A stretch of 64,000 nucleotides of DNA from Virgibacillus sp. 7505 (GTDB taxonomy: Bacteria > Bacillota > Bacilli > Bacillales > Amphibacillaceae), in assembly GCF_002272135.1 (NCBI RefSeq), contig NZ_NPBF01000025.1:186001-250000 (forward strand), in the 5' to 3' direction. The notes under the pieces are model-generated. The model ran no database searches. It had not been told where the DNA came from and saw only the letters and a program-made list of their open reading frames with translations. Below, one piece after another: positions 22,519 through 32,472 of the stretch; the first letter of the stretch is position 1; every line of letters begins with the position of its first letter. The position numbers were made by a program, and so were the translations under genes.

Positions 22519-23985
22519 ATGTCTTTGTTTGATTATACATTGAAAGAATTGCAGGAAAAGCTACATAACAAAGAGATCACAGTAACGGATCTTGTGGATG
22601 CTTCCTACGCGCGTATCAAGGAAGTAGACGATGAAGTGAAAGCTTTCTTGACGCTTGATGAAGAAAATGCACGTGCAGCTGCAAAGGAATTGGACGGGCA
22701 GGGCGGCGACAACCCGCTATTCGGTATTCCTATCGGTATCAAGGATAATATCGTAACAAAAGGTCTTCGTACAACTTGTGCGAGTAAGTTCCTAGATAAC
22801 TTCACAGACCCGCTTTACGATGCGACAGTTGTTTCCAAGCTTAAGGATAAGAAAACTGTTACAATCGGTAAATTGAACATGGATGAATTTGCGATGGGTT
22901 CTTCCAATGAGAACTCCGCTTACTTCACAACACGCAACCCATGGAACACAGATTATGTTCCTGGCGGTTCCAGCGGTGCGTCCGCAGCTGCTGTAGCTGC
23001 AGGAGAGGTATTCTTCTCCCTAGGTTCCGATACAGGCGGTTCCATCCGTGAACCAGCAGCATTCTGTGGTGTAGTTGGCCTGAAGCCTACATACGGTCTT
23101 GTATCCCGTTTCGGTCTTGTTGCATTCGCATCTTCTCTTGATCAAATCGGTCCGATGACTCGTACGGTTGAAGATAACGCACACTTGCTGCAAGCAATCG
23201 TAGGTCATGATGAAATGGATTCCACTAGTGCAGACGTGGAAATCCCGAACTATACAGAAGCTTTGAAACAAGATGTGAAAGGTTTGCGCATTGCCGTTCC
23301 TTCCGAGTATCTTGGCGAAGGTGTTTCTGATGAAGTGCGTGAATCCATCAAGGCTGCATTGAAAGTATATGAAGATCTTGGCGCAACTTGGGAAGAAGTT
23401 TCCCTGCCGCACTCCCGTTATGCAGTAGCAGCATACTACTTGCTATCTTCTTCAGAAGCATCTGCTAACTTGGCGCGTTTTGACGGTGTCCGTTATGGTG
23501 TTCGCTCTACACAAGCGGAAAACATGATCGATGTATTCAAATATTCCCGCCGCGATGGTTTCGGTGAGGAAGTAAAACGCCGTATCATGCTTGGTACGTT
23601 CGCTCTTAGCTCCGGCTATTATGATGCGTACTACAAAAAAGCACAAAAAGCACGTACATTGATCAAAAACGATTTTGACAAAGTGTTCGAGGACTATGAT
23701 GTCATCGTTGGACCAACAACTCCGACTCCAGCTTTCAAAGTTGGCGAAAAAGTAGAAGATCCATTGACTATGTACGCAACTGATATCCTGACAATCCCTG
23801 TAAACCTTGCAGGCGTACCAGGAATCTCCCTGCCTTGCGGATTCTCCAGTGAAGGGCTGCCGATTGGCTTGCAGATCATCGGGAAGCACTTTGATGAGGC
23901 GACGATCTACCGCGCTGCTTATGCATTTGAGCAAGCGACAGATCATCACAAACAGAAACCGGCATTGGGAGGCGTAAAAGGATGA
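22519..23985 (+). CDS. gatA: Aspartyl/glutamyl-tRNA amidotransferase subunit A
   Basis: 488 residues. The glutaminase subunit of the amidase-signature family. The catalytic lysine lies in GIPIGIKDN, and the Ser-cisSer-Lys site continues in [16 protein letters not shown] and [16 protein letters not shown]. It supplies ammonia to GatB. GAGGAGG lies 6 bases before the ATG; an upstream open frame that overlaps gatC has no homology and is not used. It overlaps gatB by 4 bases. Confidence 0.97.
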   Translation: MSLFDYTLKELQEKLHNKEITVTDLVDASYARIKEVDDEVKAFLTLDEENARAAAKELDGQGGDNPLFGIPIGIKDNIVTKGLRTTCASKFLDNFTDPLYDATVVSKLKDKKTVTIGKLNMDEFAMGSSNENSAYFTTRNPWNTDYVPGGSSGASAAAVAAGEVFFSLGSDTGGSIREPAAFCGVVGLKPTYGLVSRFGLVAFASSLDQIGPMTRTVEDNAHLLQAIVGHDEMDSTSADVEIPNYTEALKQDVKGLRIAVPSEYLGEGVSDEVRESIKAALKVYEDLGATWEEVSLPHSRYAVAAYYLLSSSEASANLARFDGVRYGVRSTQAENMIDVFKYSRRDGFGEEVKRRIMLGTFALSSGYYDAYYKKAQKARTLIKNDFDKVFEDYDVIVGPTTPTPAFKVGEKVEDPLTMYATDILTIPVNLAGVPGISLPCGFSSEGLPIGLQIIGKHFDEATIYRAAYAFEQATDHHKQKPALGGVKG

Positions 23986-25412
23986 ATTTCGAAACTATCA
24001 TCGGACTCGAAGTACACGTGGAGCTGAAAACGAAATCTAAAATCTTCAGCCCGAGCCCAAATGCATTCGGTGCCGCACCAAATGAAAACACCAACCCAAT
24101 CGACCTTGGGTACCCAGGTGTGCTTCCAGTCTTGAATAAAGAAGCAGTGAACTTTGCTATGAAAGCTGCGATGGCACTGAACTGTGAAATCGCGACACAT
24201 ACAAAATTCGACCGGAAGAACTACTTCTATCCGGATAACCCGAAAGCTTACCAGATCTCACAATTCGATCAGCCAATCGGAGAGAATGGCTGGATTGAAA
24301 TCGAAGTGGACGGTTATACAAAGAAAATCGGTATCACACGTATCCATATGGAAGAGGACGCTGGTAAACTGTCTCACACAGGCGACGGCTACTCCCTTGT
24401 CGATTACAACCGTCAAGGAACTCCATTGATCGAAATCGTGTCTGAGCCAGATCTTCGTACACCAGCTGAAGCGTATGCTTACCTTGAGAAGCTTCGCAAC
24501 ATCATCCAGTACACTGGCGTATCTGATGTGAAGATGGAAGAAGGTTCCCTGCGCTGTGACGCCAACATTTCCCTTCGTCCGATCGGACAAGAGAAATTCG
24601 GTACAAAAGCAGAGCTGAAGAACTTGAACAGCTTCGCCTTCGTTCAAAAAGGTCTGGAGTTTGAAGAAAAACGCCAGCAGAAGGTATTGCTTGCTGGAGG
24701 AGAAATCCTGCAGGAAACTCGCCGTTATGATGAGTCTACAAAAGAGACGATTCTGATGCGTGTTAAAGAGGGTTCTGACGATTACCGTTACTTCCCGGAA
24801 CCGGATCTTGTACCATTGTACATCGACGACGCTTGGAAAGAACGCATTCGTGCATCCATCCCTGAGCTTCCAGATGCTCGTAAAGCCCGCTACGTAAATG
24901 AGCTTGGCTTGCCTGCTTATGATGCCATGGTGTTGACGCTAAGCGTGGAAATGTCCGACTTCTTCGAGGCGACATTGAAAGCTGACGCTGATCCGAAAGC
25001 TGCTTCCAACTGGCTGATGGGTGAGGTTTCTGCGTATTTGAACAAACAGCAGAAAGACCTTGCTGATACAGCTCTAACGCCAGAAGGACTAGCTAAAATG
25101 ATTACATTGATTGAAGATGGCACTCTTTCCTCTAAACTAGCGAAGAAAGTATTCGCGGAGCTTATTGAAAATGGTGGCGATCCACAGCAGATTGTAAAAG
25201 ACAAAGGACTTGTCCAAATCTCTGATGAAGGTCAGCTGACAGAAATCATTACAGCGATCCTTGATCAAAATGAACAGTCTGTTGTTGACTTCAAGAACGG
25301 GAAAGACCGTGCACTCGGCTTCCTAGTCGGCCAAGTCATGAAACAGACAAAAGGCCAAGCCAACCCGCCGATGGTAAACAAAATCCTGATTGCGGAAATG
25401 AATAAACGCTAA
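23982..25412 (+). CDS. gatB: Aspartyl/glutamyl-tRNA amidotransferase subunit B
   Basis: 476 residues. The kinase/amidotransferase subunit that activates the tRNA-bound carboxylate. It begins [18 protein letters not shown] and carries the PROSITE-type stretch [17 protein letters not shown] and the [10 protein letters not shown]-like segment [12 protein letters not shown]. The C-terminal helical YqeY-like tail that recognises the tRNA is present. It starts in the gatA stop (ATGA) and is closed by a very strong terminator. Confidence 0.97.
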   Translation: MNFETIIGLEVHVELKTKSKIFSPSPNAFGAAPNENTNPIDLGYPGVLPVLNKEAVNFAMKAAMALNCEIATHTKFDRKNYFYPDNPKAYQISQFDQPIGENGWIEIEVDGYTKKIGITRIHMEEDAGKLSHTGDGYSLVDYNRQGTPLIEIVSEPDLRTPAEAYAYLEKLRNIIQYTGVSDVKMEEGSLRCDANISLRPIGQEKFGTKAELKNLNSFAFVQKGLEFEEKRQQKVLLAGGEILQETRRYDESTKETILMRVKEGSDDYRYFPEPDLVPLYIDDAWKERIRASIPELPDARKARYVNELGLPAYDAMVLTLSVEMSDFFEATLKADADPKAASNWLMGEVSAYLNKQQKDLADTALTPEGLAKMITLIEDGTLSSKLAKKVFAELIENGGDPQQIVKDKGLVQISDEGQLTEIITAILDQNEQSVVDFKNGKDRALGFLVGQVMKQTKGQANPPMVNKILIAEMNKR

Positions 25413-25413
25413 T

Positions 25414-25446
25414 AAAAAACCCCGCCTTTTGGCGGGGTTTTTTATT
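25414..25446 (+). terminator. Strong terminator of gatCAB
   Basis: AAAAAACCCCGCC (25414-25426), TTTT loop, GGCGGGGTTTTTT (25431-25443). The A-run on the left makes it work in both directions. Confidence 0.95.
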
Positions 25447-25519
25447 GTGTTGAAATTTTTAAGGTCGTCCCCAGGTCACTGCTAGTTTTGATAGAATATC
25501 AGAAAGGGGAGGCTGCAAG

Positions 25520-26240
25520 GTGGAAATTCACTCAATTGATGCTAACAGTAAACAGAAACTGTCTGTCTTATCGCTCTTTTCAAGGTACAAACGTAAAAGC
25601 TCCTATACTGATCATTTATCATGGATGGGCAGGCAGTACGGCTGGATATTATGACTTGGCGGAAGAGCTTCAGAATGAAGGTTATACGGTCGTTTTACCT
25701 GATATAGTCCATCATGACAGCAGAGGAACTGTAGATAATTACTTTAACGTTCATACTCGTCAGCAAATGTTCTGGGGTACAGTATTTCAGACAATCGATG
25801 AATTCGATTTATTGGTAGCTGACTTGAAAATAGATAAGAAAAATATACTGGTCATTGGCAGTTCCATGGGCGGTTTTATAGCTAATAGTATTTTTGCAAA
25901 GAATCCTGACATACAAGGCTTGGTCAATGTGAATGGATCCGGCGCTTTTGTTGTGGCAGATGCATTTTTCAGGAGAGCTGACGGAAGAGACAAACTGTCA
26001 GGCAAGGAAGGAAAAGTGCTGGAAACGTATGACCCAATAAATTATACATATAGCGGCAAGCCTGTATTGCTAATGCATGGAGATAGCGATCAGACTCTCG
26101 ATTGTTCTGGACAGTATGCTTATTACACACACTGCAGCAGTCCAGATGTCACTTTCGATATATACAATGAAGTCGATCATCAATTTACAGAGGATATGGT
26201 GGATGGGATGAAGTATTGGCTGAAGGAGAATTTCAATTAA
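25520..26240 (+). pseudogene. Alpha/beta hydrolase (YitV-like esterase), frameshifted by a CTGT duplication
   Basis: The hydrolase core is in the frame 25488-26240: APILIIYHGWAGSTAGYY (oxyanion region), nucleophile elbow GSSMGG, then an Asp in LLMHGDSDQT and a His in EVDHQF. No ribosome site serves that frame. AAGGGGAGG at 25504-25512 instead serves a GTG at 25520 that encodes MEIHSIDANSKQKLS and then leaves frame. Removing one CTGT of the tandem CTGTCTGT at 25559-25566 joins this N-terminus to SYRSFQGTNVKAP, giving a normal family N-terminus. I infer a recent 4-base duplication. A weak TTG start at 25488 could still give a core protein. The bidirectional hairpin that follows is shared with the gene on the other strand. 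Confidence 0.72.
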
Positions 26241-26241
26241 G

Positions 26242-26290
26242 GATGGACGCTTGTGCTTAAACATAAAGAAAGCGCCCATCTTACCTTATT
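26242..26290. terminator. Convergent (bidirectional) terminator
   Basis: GATGGACGCTT (26242-26252) pairs with AAGCGCCCATC (26270-26280), one mismatch. It lies between the stops of the hydrolase (forward) and the methyltransferase (reverse). Confidence 0.7.
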
Positions 26291-26953
26291 TTATTTTACA
26301 TAGCCGAGAACAAATCCGTCATAGCCTTTGCTTCCGACAGTCTGCACAGCTGTAGCTTCAATACGAGGTTCTTCGGAAAGCAATTTCAAAAACTGCTGTA
26401 CGCCTTGCACGCGTTCGTCTGTGCTCTGCTCGTTCGCTACTTCGCCTCTGCGGACTACATTATCGGCGATAATGACGGCTCCAGGTGCTGCTAGCTTGAT
26501 AGCCCATTTCAGGTATTCTGGATAGCTTTGTTTATCGGCGTCGAGGAAGATGAAATCAAAAACGTTTTTTTGCTCGTCATAGAGTGTTGGCAGTGTGTCT
26601 ATTGCATTACCGACGATAACTTCTGCTTTATCCTCCAGTCCAGCTGTTTCAATATTGCTTCTCGCTACTTCGGCGTAATAGGGGTGGTTTTCCAGGGTGT
26701 ACAGTTTTCCGGCAGCGGGAAGCGCTTTGGCAAGCCAAATCGTGCTGTAGCCGCCAAGAGTACCGATTTCAAGGATTCGCTTAGCACCTCTGATTTTGGC
26801 CATCAAATGCAGCAGCTTTCCTTGCAAGGGGGATACATCGATCTGAGGCAGTTCTGCTTCTCGATTTGCTTCCAGTACATATTCATGATCCTCTTCAGCA
26901 GGCAGCAAGCTTTTCAAAAACACATTATCAACGTCGGTCCATTTGTTCTCCAT
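26291..26953 (-). CDS. Class I SAM-dependent O-methyltransferase (YrrM/COMT-like)
   Basis: 220 residues. The SAM-binding motif I is ILEIGTLGGYSTIWLA, and the metal-site pattern follows with FDFIFLDADKQSYPEYL and IIADNVVRRGEV, as in cation-dependent O-methyltransferases related to caffeoyl-CoA and catechol enzymes. The substrate is unknown. On the reverse strand AGGAGGAG (complement of 26963-26970) lies 9 bases before the ATG at 26953. The in-frame ATG at 26962 is directly against that site and is less likely. Confidence 0.88.
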   Translation of the reverse strand: MENKWTDVDNVFLKSLLPAEEDHEYVLEANREAELPQIDVSPLQGKLLHLMAKIRGAKRILEIGTLGGYSTIWLAKALPAAGKLYTLENHPYYAEVARSNIETAGLEDKAEVIVGNAIDTLPTLYDEQKNVFDFIFLDADKQSYPEYLKWAIKLAAPGAVIIADNVVRRGEVANEQSTDERVQGVQQFLKLLSEEPRIEATAVQTVGSKGYDGFVLGYVK

Positions 26954-27245
26954 GCGTTTCATCTCCTCCTCATCTTTCTTTTAGTTTATCGGATGAATAG
27001 AAAAAACTATATTACTTCGTTATATTGTCGCTACAAAATAAAGCAGAACATCAATACATATACGAAAAGAGCCAGTAATATGCCAGTTTACAAGCTAGCA
27101 AGATGGAATTTTTCATGAAAAATCTGGGAATGGCAGGCCTGTTGACGTACTTGACCAAAGGACAGTAATTTGCGGATACCCGGTTAAAAAGGTCATATTA
27201 TTCCTATACTGACAGGAGATAGGCTTCCAGAAACGGGCAAAGACC
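26954..27245. other. Intergenic stretch with palindrome and long-range inverted repeat
   Basis: About 290 bases without a gene on either strand. It contains a perfect 16-base palindrome, ATTTTTCATGAAAAAT at 27108-27123. It also contains AAAAGGTC at 27187-27194, which can pair with GACCTTTT at 27242-27249, just before the dgkB promoter. Nothing else is recognised. Confidence 0.4.
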
Positions 27246-27274
27246 TTTTCAAAATAGGAAAAAAAAGCTATGAT
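27246..27274 (+). promoter_or_regulatory. Candidate sigma-A promoter of dgkB
   Basis: TTTTCA at 27246-27251, a 17-base spacer, and TATGAT at 27269-27274, about 45 bases before the start codon. The minus-35 is weak. Confidence 0.5.
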
Positions 27275-27319
27275 AAGACTTGGACAATGTGAACGTAAGG
27301 TTTGGTAGGAGGCAATACA

Positions 27320-28237
27320 ATGAAACGCGCTCGGATCATTTACAATCCAACTTCAGGTAAAGAAGCGTTCAGACGGGAACTCCCGGATGTATTAGAAATT
27401 TTTGAAAAGGCAGGCTATGAGACTTCGGCGCATGCAACCACATGTGAAGGAGATGCAACGGCGGCAGCGCGTTTGGCAGTAGAGCGCGGCTATGATCTTG
27501 TCGTTGCATGCGGCGGGGACGGTACTGTCAACGAGGTCGTATCTGGCTTAGCTGAACAGCCAAACCGGCCGAAGCTCGGTATCATTCCGGTCGGTACGAC
27601 GAATGATTTAGCTCGGGCACTATATATTCCGCGCAACATCAAGCGGGCAGCTGAGATTATTGTAGAAGGCAAGACTCGCAAGCTTGATATCGGTAAGGTC
27701 AATGATCATTACTTCATGAATATTGCTGGCGGGGGGAAGCTGACTGAGCTTACCTATGATGTTCCAAGCAAGACGAAGACGATGCTTGGCCAGATGGCCT
27801 ATTATTTAAAAGGCATTGAAATGCTGCCATCGCTTCGTCCGATCAAGGTAGAAATTGAGTATGATGGGAAATGGTTCGAGGACGAGATTATGCTTTTCCT
27901 TGTGTCCAACACAAACTCTGTCGGAGGCTTCGAGAAGCTCGCACCGGACGCGCTGTTGGATGATGGGTTATTCGATTTGGTGATTTTACGCAAAACGAAC
28001 ATAGCTGAATTCATCCGTATCGCTTCCTTGGCAATCCGAGGAGCGCATTTGGATCATGATCTTATCTTCTATACAAGAGCGAACCGAATTAAGGTAAAAC
28101 CTGCTGATAAAATGCAGTTGAACATTGATGGCGAATACGGTGGTTTATTGCCAGGTGAATTCGTCAATTTGCATCAGCACATTGAATACTTCGTGACAGA
28201 GGAATTCATTCAGAAACAAGATAGCTTAGTTGACTAA
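27320..28237 (+). CDS. dgkB: Diacylglycerol kinase DgkB (YerQ)
   Basis: 305 residues. A soluble DAGK-catalytic-domain lipid kinase that recycles diacylglycerol from lipoteichoic acid synthesis to phosphatidic acid. The N-terminal ARIIYNPTSGKE and the nucleotide loop VVACGGDGTVNEVVSG are diagnostic, as is PVGTTNDLARAL. AGGAGG at 27307-27312 serves the ATG at 27320; an upstream TTG/GTG frame is not needed. The order gatCAB - dgkB - rlmCD is as in B. subtilis. Confidence 0.93.
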   Translation: MKRARIIYNPTSGKEAFRRELPDVLEIFEKAGYETSAHATTCEGDATAAARLAVERGYDLVVACGGDGTVNEVVSGLAEQPNRPKLGIIPVGTTNDLARALYIPRNIKRAAEIIVEGKTRKLDIGKVNDHYFMNIAGGGKLTELTYDVPSKTKTMLGQMAYYLKGIEMLPSLRPIKVEIEYDGKWFEDEIMLFLVSNTNSVGGFEKLAPDALLDDGLFDLVILRKTNIAEFIRIASLAIRGAHLDHDLIFYTRANRIKVKPADKMQLNIDGEYGGLLPGEFVNLHQHIEYFVTEEFIQKQDSLVD

Positions 28238-28256
28238 GCTGTCTTGTTTCTTTTTT
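28214..28256 (+). terminator. Terminator overlapping the end of dgkB
   Basis: CAAGATAGCTTAG (28217-28229) pairs with CTAAGCTGTCTTG (28234-28246), one wobble, TTGA loop, then a T-run. The stop codon of dgkB lies inside the hairpin. Confidence 0.9.
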
Positions 28257-28345
28257 CGACATATTTCCCGGGCAATTGACCTGGATTTCTGATTTCAGCC
28301 ACAATGTGATACAATCTTGAAAGCAAATCAAAAAGGACGATGAAA

Positions 28346-29731
28346 ATGGCAAAATTAGCGCCACCAGTTGAAAAGAATCAAACAATCGAACTGACCTTCG
28401 AAGACCTGACACATGACGGAGACGGAGTCGGTAAAATAGACGGCTATCCATTGTTTGTACCATATGCGCTTCCAGGTGAGACAGCGCAAGTGAAAGTGAT
28501 TAAAACGAAGAAAAATTTCGGCTTTGGTAAACTTCTTGAAGTAACAAAGCCAAGTGAACATCGAGTTGAACCGCCATGTGATGTATACATCCAATGCGGC
28601 GGCTGCCAGCTGCAGCATATGAGCTATAAGATGCAGCTGGACATGAAGCAAAAACAAGTACAAAACGCCATGAAGAAAATCGGCCATCTGGAGCATGTAC
28701 CTGTGCATCCAACGCATGGTATGGACGATCCATGGCGCTATCGTAATAAGATCCAGATTCCGACAGCAGAACGCAACGGTGAAATGATCACAGGCTTTTA
28801 CCGCAAACGCAGTCATGACATCATCGAAAATATGGAAACATGTGTTATTCAGGAAGAAGTCAATGACCGAATGGTAGAAGCTGTCCGCCGCATCGCCAGC
28901 CGTCTTGGCATTCCTGCTTATAATGAAGAAACACATCGCGGTGTGCTGCGCCATATCATGGTCCGCACAGGCCAGCAGACGAATGAGACGATGATTGTAC
29001 TTGTTACACGTGTAAACGAACTGCCATATGCAAAAGAGCTTGTTGCGGAGCTGCATGAAACGTATCCGCAAATCAAATCGATTGTACAGAATATCAACAA
29101 GGAACGCACGAATGTCATCCTTGGCCGCAAGACGAAGCTGCTATGGGGAGAAGAATATATCTACGATACAATCGGGGATATCAAATTCGCCATTTCTGCG
29201 CAATCCTTCTACCAAGTCAACCCGGCACAAACGAAGGTATTGTACGACCAAGCGCTGAAATATGCCAACCTGAGCGGAAATGAAACTGTCATTGACGCTT
29301 ACTCAGGAATTGGTACAATCTCGTTATTCCTAGCTCAAAAAGCGAAGAAAGTTTACGGTGTGGAAATCGTACCACAAGCAGTTTCCGATGCTAAAATGAA
29401 CGCCAAACTAAACCACATGGACAACGCAGAATTCTACGTTGGCAAAGCCGAAGAAGTGATGCCATGGTGGAAATCACAAGGCTTAAACCCTGACGTTATC
29501 GTCGTCGACCCGCCGCGTAAGGGCTGTGAAGAAGATTTGCTTCAAGCAATGATCGACATGAAGCCAAAACGCATCGTGTACGTCAGCTGTAACCCAAGCA
29601 CGCTAGCTCGTGATTTACGCTTCTTGGAAGATGGTGGCTTCGAGACGAAGCAAGTACAGCCTGTAGACATGTTCCCTCAGACTGGGCATATTGAATGTGT
29701 TGCGGAGATTGAGTTGAAGGTGTCTAACTAA
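28346..29731 (+). CDS. rlmCD: 23S rRNA (uracil-C5)-methyltransferase RlmCD (YefA)
   Basis: 461 residues. In B. subtilis this enzyme makes m5U at both 747 and 1939 of 23S rRNA. An N-terminal TRAM domain (about residues 10-65) is followed by the iron-sulfur cysteines in [14 protein letters not shown] with a fourth in NMETC. Then comes the SAM domain with [26 protein letters not shown] and the catalytic Cys of [20 protein letters not shown] lies too close to the ATG at 28340 but 8 bases before the ATG at 28346, so I use the latter. A second paralogue is at 42.2 kb. Confidence 0.94.
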   Translation: MAKLAPPVEKNQTIELTFEDLTHDGDGVGKIDGYPLFVPYALPGETAQVKVIKTKKNFGFGKLLEVTKPSEHRVEPPCDVYIQCGGCQLQHMSYKMQLDMKQKQVQNAMKKIGHLEHVPVHPTHGMDDPWRYRNKIQIPTAERNGEMITGFYRKRSHDIIENMETCVIQEEVNDRMVEAVRRIASRLGIPAYNEETHRGVLRHIMVRTGQQTNETMIVLVTRVNELPYAKELVAELHETYPQIKSIVQNINKERTNVILGRKTKLLWGEEYIYDTIGDIKFAISAQSFYQVNPAQTKVLYDQALKYANLSGNETVIDAYSGIGTISLFLAQKAKKVYGVEIVPQAVSDAKMNAKLNHMDNAEFYVGKAEEVMPWWKSQGLNPDVIVVDPPRKGCEEDLLQAMIDMKPKRIVYVSCNPSTLARDLRFLEDGGFETKQVQPVDMFPQTGHIECVAEIELKVSN

Positions 29732-29750
29732 AATAAACTCTTCCCAATCA

Positions 29751-29803
29751 AATAAGACCTGGATTTCGGTGTAATAAACAATTCCGATTTCCGGGTCTTA
29801 TTT
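29751..29803 (+). repeat. Dispersed hairpin repeat, copy 1
   Basis: AATAAGACCTGGATTTCGG (29751-29769) and CCGATTTCCGGGTCTTATT (29784-29802) form a 19-bp stem with a 2x2 internal loop, 20 bases after the rlmCD stop. It probably serves as its terminator. Copies 2-4 are at 31469, 34568 and 35919. Confidence 0.85.
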
Positions 29804-30318
29804 CTATTATCGGAGGTTTTTATTTTAACTGAGGAATAAAGGTGAAAAACAGCCAACTTTGAACAGAAAAATGTGAAAATAGGGGGTTCGGAAGGATTTA
29901 GGAAGTGTTTATCATTGTTGAACAAGTTACGAGTACAAGACCTTCCTATAAAGAGCCCTTGAATTTGGCAATATTAGCTCTACCAATTTTAAGGTTTTTA
30001 CATTGTCTTTTTATATCAAGTAAAGCAAAGGGGGCCTAAAGAATTACTAAGAAATCTACTAATCAAGAAATTACTGTAAGCATAATAAGATATCTATATG
30101 ATAAAATTGAACTAGTCATCTATTTGACTGTAAGAATCTACTTAAAGAAATATTGATAGGAGAAGTATAAAAGATCAATTAAGCTAACAAGGGTTAGAAA
30201 CACACCTCTGGAAGTCAAAGGAAGCAGCAGCGTAGCAGATTTCATGGAATAATACCCAAGGGGATATAATACGAGACTTTAAGAGTGATTTATACGAAAC
30301 TCATAGGAGAATCCTAAA
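29804..30318. other. AT-rich intergenic region without a recognisable gene
   Basis: About 515 bases with no credible start plus ribosome site. One coding-like stretch, 30172-30252, reads RSIKLTRVRNTPLEVKGSSS and then VADFME and a stop, with no start codon, so it may be a gene remnant. TATAAT near 30265 could be the minus-10 of the lipoprotein gene that follows, but there is no good minus-35. Confidence 0.45.
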
Positions 30319-31272
30319 ATGAAAACAAGAATGAACTATTTAGTCTTACTTTTAACAATCATATTCATGGTTGGTTGTACCAATGTAGAAGATGCAGCCA
30401 CTACCGATAAAGAAACAGTTTCTAAAGTAATAGCAGCAGAGAGTTCAGATACCAAAACTGAAAGGCAAGAAGCTGAAGCGAAGGTTGAGGATAAACAAGA
30501 AAGCGAGGAGCCTCAAGCGAAGGAAGCTTCAACCGGTGCAGATGATGAAGAGTTTCCTGGCTACGATATTATGGAGGTAGATGGTGGTGATTTATCTGGT
30601 TATCGTCAACCGCATGTCGCCGTGGACATTGGTTATGGGGACCGTGAATATTGGGCATTCACTAATGAATACGGGCAACTGGTACGTGTCATTGCTGATG
30701 AAATCATTTTACAAGATGACAGCAGTGAACCTGTATTATCATCAGGCAGGTACTATTCTGATGAGGCAAAGGTTCCTGGTGTTGAAAGTGACGTTTTAGA
30801 TGAGGGGCATATCATTGCTGATTCTCTCGGAGGGGTATCGAATGCTTATAATATTACTCCTCAAGACAGCACCCTCAACCGGCACGGTGATCAAGCCTAT
30901 ATGGAAAAAAATATCCGTGATGCAGGAGGAGCCACTAATTTTGAAGCCATCATCACCTATCCGGATACAGAAACCCAGATTCCTTCAAGTTATCAGTATA
31001 CCTATACATTAAGAGGAAACGAGATTGTTGATACATTTGAAAATGTTAACCCGGACGAAGTGAACGAATCACTCGGATTAACAGGCAATATGCCTTCCGA
31101 ATCAGCCAGTTCAAACACAAGCGACGATATTTCTAGTGTAGATACAAACGGCAATGGACAGGTGACGATTAAAGAAGCGAAAGCGGCAGGTTTTAGTATG
31201 CCGATAACGAGTGATCATTGGTTATACCCATACATGGACGATCGTGATAATGACGGAATGGTAGGTGAGTAA
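30319..31272 (+). CDS. Lipoprotein with DNA/RNA non-specific endonuclease domain and calcium-binding tail
   Basis: 317 residues. The signal peptide ends in lipobox MVGC with Cys20. Residues 25-75 are a low-complexity Glu/Lys/Ala linker that would span the cell wall. The middle holds DEGHIIADSLGG (His164) and NITPQDSTLNRHG, the pattern of EndA/NucA-type beta-beta-alpha-metal nucleases, in which DRGH is usual; the Arg is Glu here. Residues 275-286 (DTNGNGQVTIKE) form an EF-hand loop, and the last ten (DRDNDGMVGE) resemble an Excalibur calcium-binding end. I infer an outer-face, calcium-linked nuclease for nucleic-acid scavenging or DNA uptake. AGGAG precedes the ATG. Confidence 0.82.
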   Translation: MKTRMNYLVLLLTIIFMVGCTNVEDAATTDKETVSKVIAAESSDTKTERQEAEAKVEDKQESEEPQAKEASTGADDEEFPGYDIMEVDGGDLSGYRQPHVAVDIGYGDREYWAFTNEYGQLVRVIADEIILQDDSSEPVLSSGRYYSDEAKVPGVESDVLDEGHIIADSLGGVSNAYNITPQDSTLNRHGDQAYMEKNIRDAGGATNFEAIITYPDTETQIPSSYQYTYTLRGNEIVDTFENVNPDEVNESLGLTGNMPSESASSNTSDDISSVDTNGNGQVTIKEAKAAGFSMPITSDHWLYPYMDDRDNDGMVGE

Positions 31273-31468
31273 GCCTCTATAATTTTAATAAATGATTGAA
31301 AGAATATTTTCTCGTTTGGTTATGCATTAAAAGACAAATGATATATCATCTTATAATTGGCTTCCGACTACAACTGTATATAATATTATTGTGAATCTGC
31401 CGGCTATATTAATGTTTTGGGTTATATTTATTTCTTTCTGTTATGTCTAACTTAATAGAACATCACCT

Positions 31469-31520
31469 AATAAGACCTGGATTTCGGTAAAAAACATTTC
31501 CGATATCCGGGTCTTTTTTT
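31469..31520 (+). repeat. Dispersed hairpin repeat, copy 2
   Basis: AATAAGACCTGGATTTCGG (31469-31487) is identical to the left arm of copy 1. The right arm is CCGATATCCGGGTC and runs into T7. It is in the 302-base gap after the nuclease lipoprotein, 197 bases past its stop; nothing else is recognised in that gap. Confidence 0.85.
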
Positions 31521-31574
31521 GTGCATAGCCATAGTTATTATTCTCTGTTCTTCTCTCCTCCTCTAAGGCTAAGA

Positions 31575-32453
31575 TCAAGATGACGGATAAGTTTCTTGAC
31601 GAAATAACTCAAACAATAATTTCTTTGTATTTTTCAGGAATTGATTTGATTCTTTTTTATATAAGATACCTATTGGGATGAAAGGATCCTCCATTTTTAT
31701 TGGTACTTTGATAAATTCGTCTGATAATGCTAAAGAGGAAAGTACCACTCCTATCGAAGGGAAACCCTTAAGAAATTCGGGTATGGCAGAAATTTGCCCA
31801 ATTGTATAAGTGAATGGTTTAACGTGTCTTCGCGATAGTTCCTTTTGTAATTTCATATGATATAAACAGCTTTCCCCACCTATAAACAGGGGTTGCTCAT
31901 AAAGATCCTTAATTAAGGAAATGTCTCCAATTGTATCAGCATGTTTTTTTGCCATGATGAAAGATATCTCTTCCTTGTATAACTCTTCAAATTGCTGGGT
32001 GTGAATGGCTGGTTCTCCTGAAATGGCAAAATCTATTTCATGATTGAGCAGTTCCTTGTGGAGAAAGTCAGTATTACCGATAATAAAATTGCATGTAATA
32101 TTGGGTTTTTGGATTCGGAACTTTTGGAGGACTGCAGGAAGAACAGAGGTGGCAACAGGTTCTATGACTCCTATATTAAGTGTTCCAACTTCTTCTTTTT
32201 GCAATTTTTGAGACTGGTCCAATACAAATTCCCAATGGTGGATAAGCTGATCTACCTCTTTGGCGAAAATTTGCCCTGAAGGGGTCAACTTAGCCTCCCA
32301 GCCCCTTACAAATAATTTGAATCCCAATTCCGCTTCTAATCTTTTTATCTGATTGGTGATGGTGGACTGTGCATAATTCAATTTTTGGGCAGCTTTTGAG
32401 AATGTGCCTTCTTGGATAACTGTTTGAAATGCTTTTAACTCCTTTAAATCCAT
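31575..32453 (-). CDS. LysR family transcriptional regulator
   Basis: 292 residues. The N-terminal winged helix reads MDLKELKAFQTVIQEGTFSKAA, then LNYAQSTITNQIKRLE, the standard LysR helix-turn-helix, with a periplasmic-binding-like effector domain after residue 90. It is divergent from the tautomerase/decarboxylase pair, and a perfect 15-bp inverted repeat lies between them, so it most likely controls that pair and itself. The effector is unknown. GGAG lies 10 bases upstream of its ATG. Confidence 0.9.
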   Translation of the reverse strand: MDLKELKAFQTVIQEGTFSKAAQKLNYAQSTITNQIKRLEAELGFKLFVRGWEAKLTPSGQIFAKEVDQLIHHWEFVLDQSQKLQKEEVGTLNIGVIEPVATSVLPAVLQKFRIQKPNITCNFIIGNTDFLHKELLNHEIDFAISGEPAIHTQQFEELYKEEISFIMAKKHADTIGDISLIKDLYEQPLFIGGESCLYHMKLQKELSRRHVKPFTYTIGQISAIPEFLKGFPSIGVVLSSLALSDEFIKVPIKMEDPFIPIGILYKKESNQFLKNTKKLLFELFRQETYPSS

Positions 32454-32472
32454 TTTTAATAATCTCCATTCG

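Noticed and set aside
26528-27118. Forward open frame of 196 codons
   Set aside because: It is mostly antisense to the O-methyltransferase, has no ribosome site and no protein-like pattern.
28355-29071. Reverse open frame of 238 codons inside rlmCD
   Set aside because: Shadow of a strongly recognised gene on the other strand; composition and start are unconvincing.
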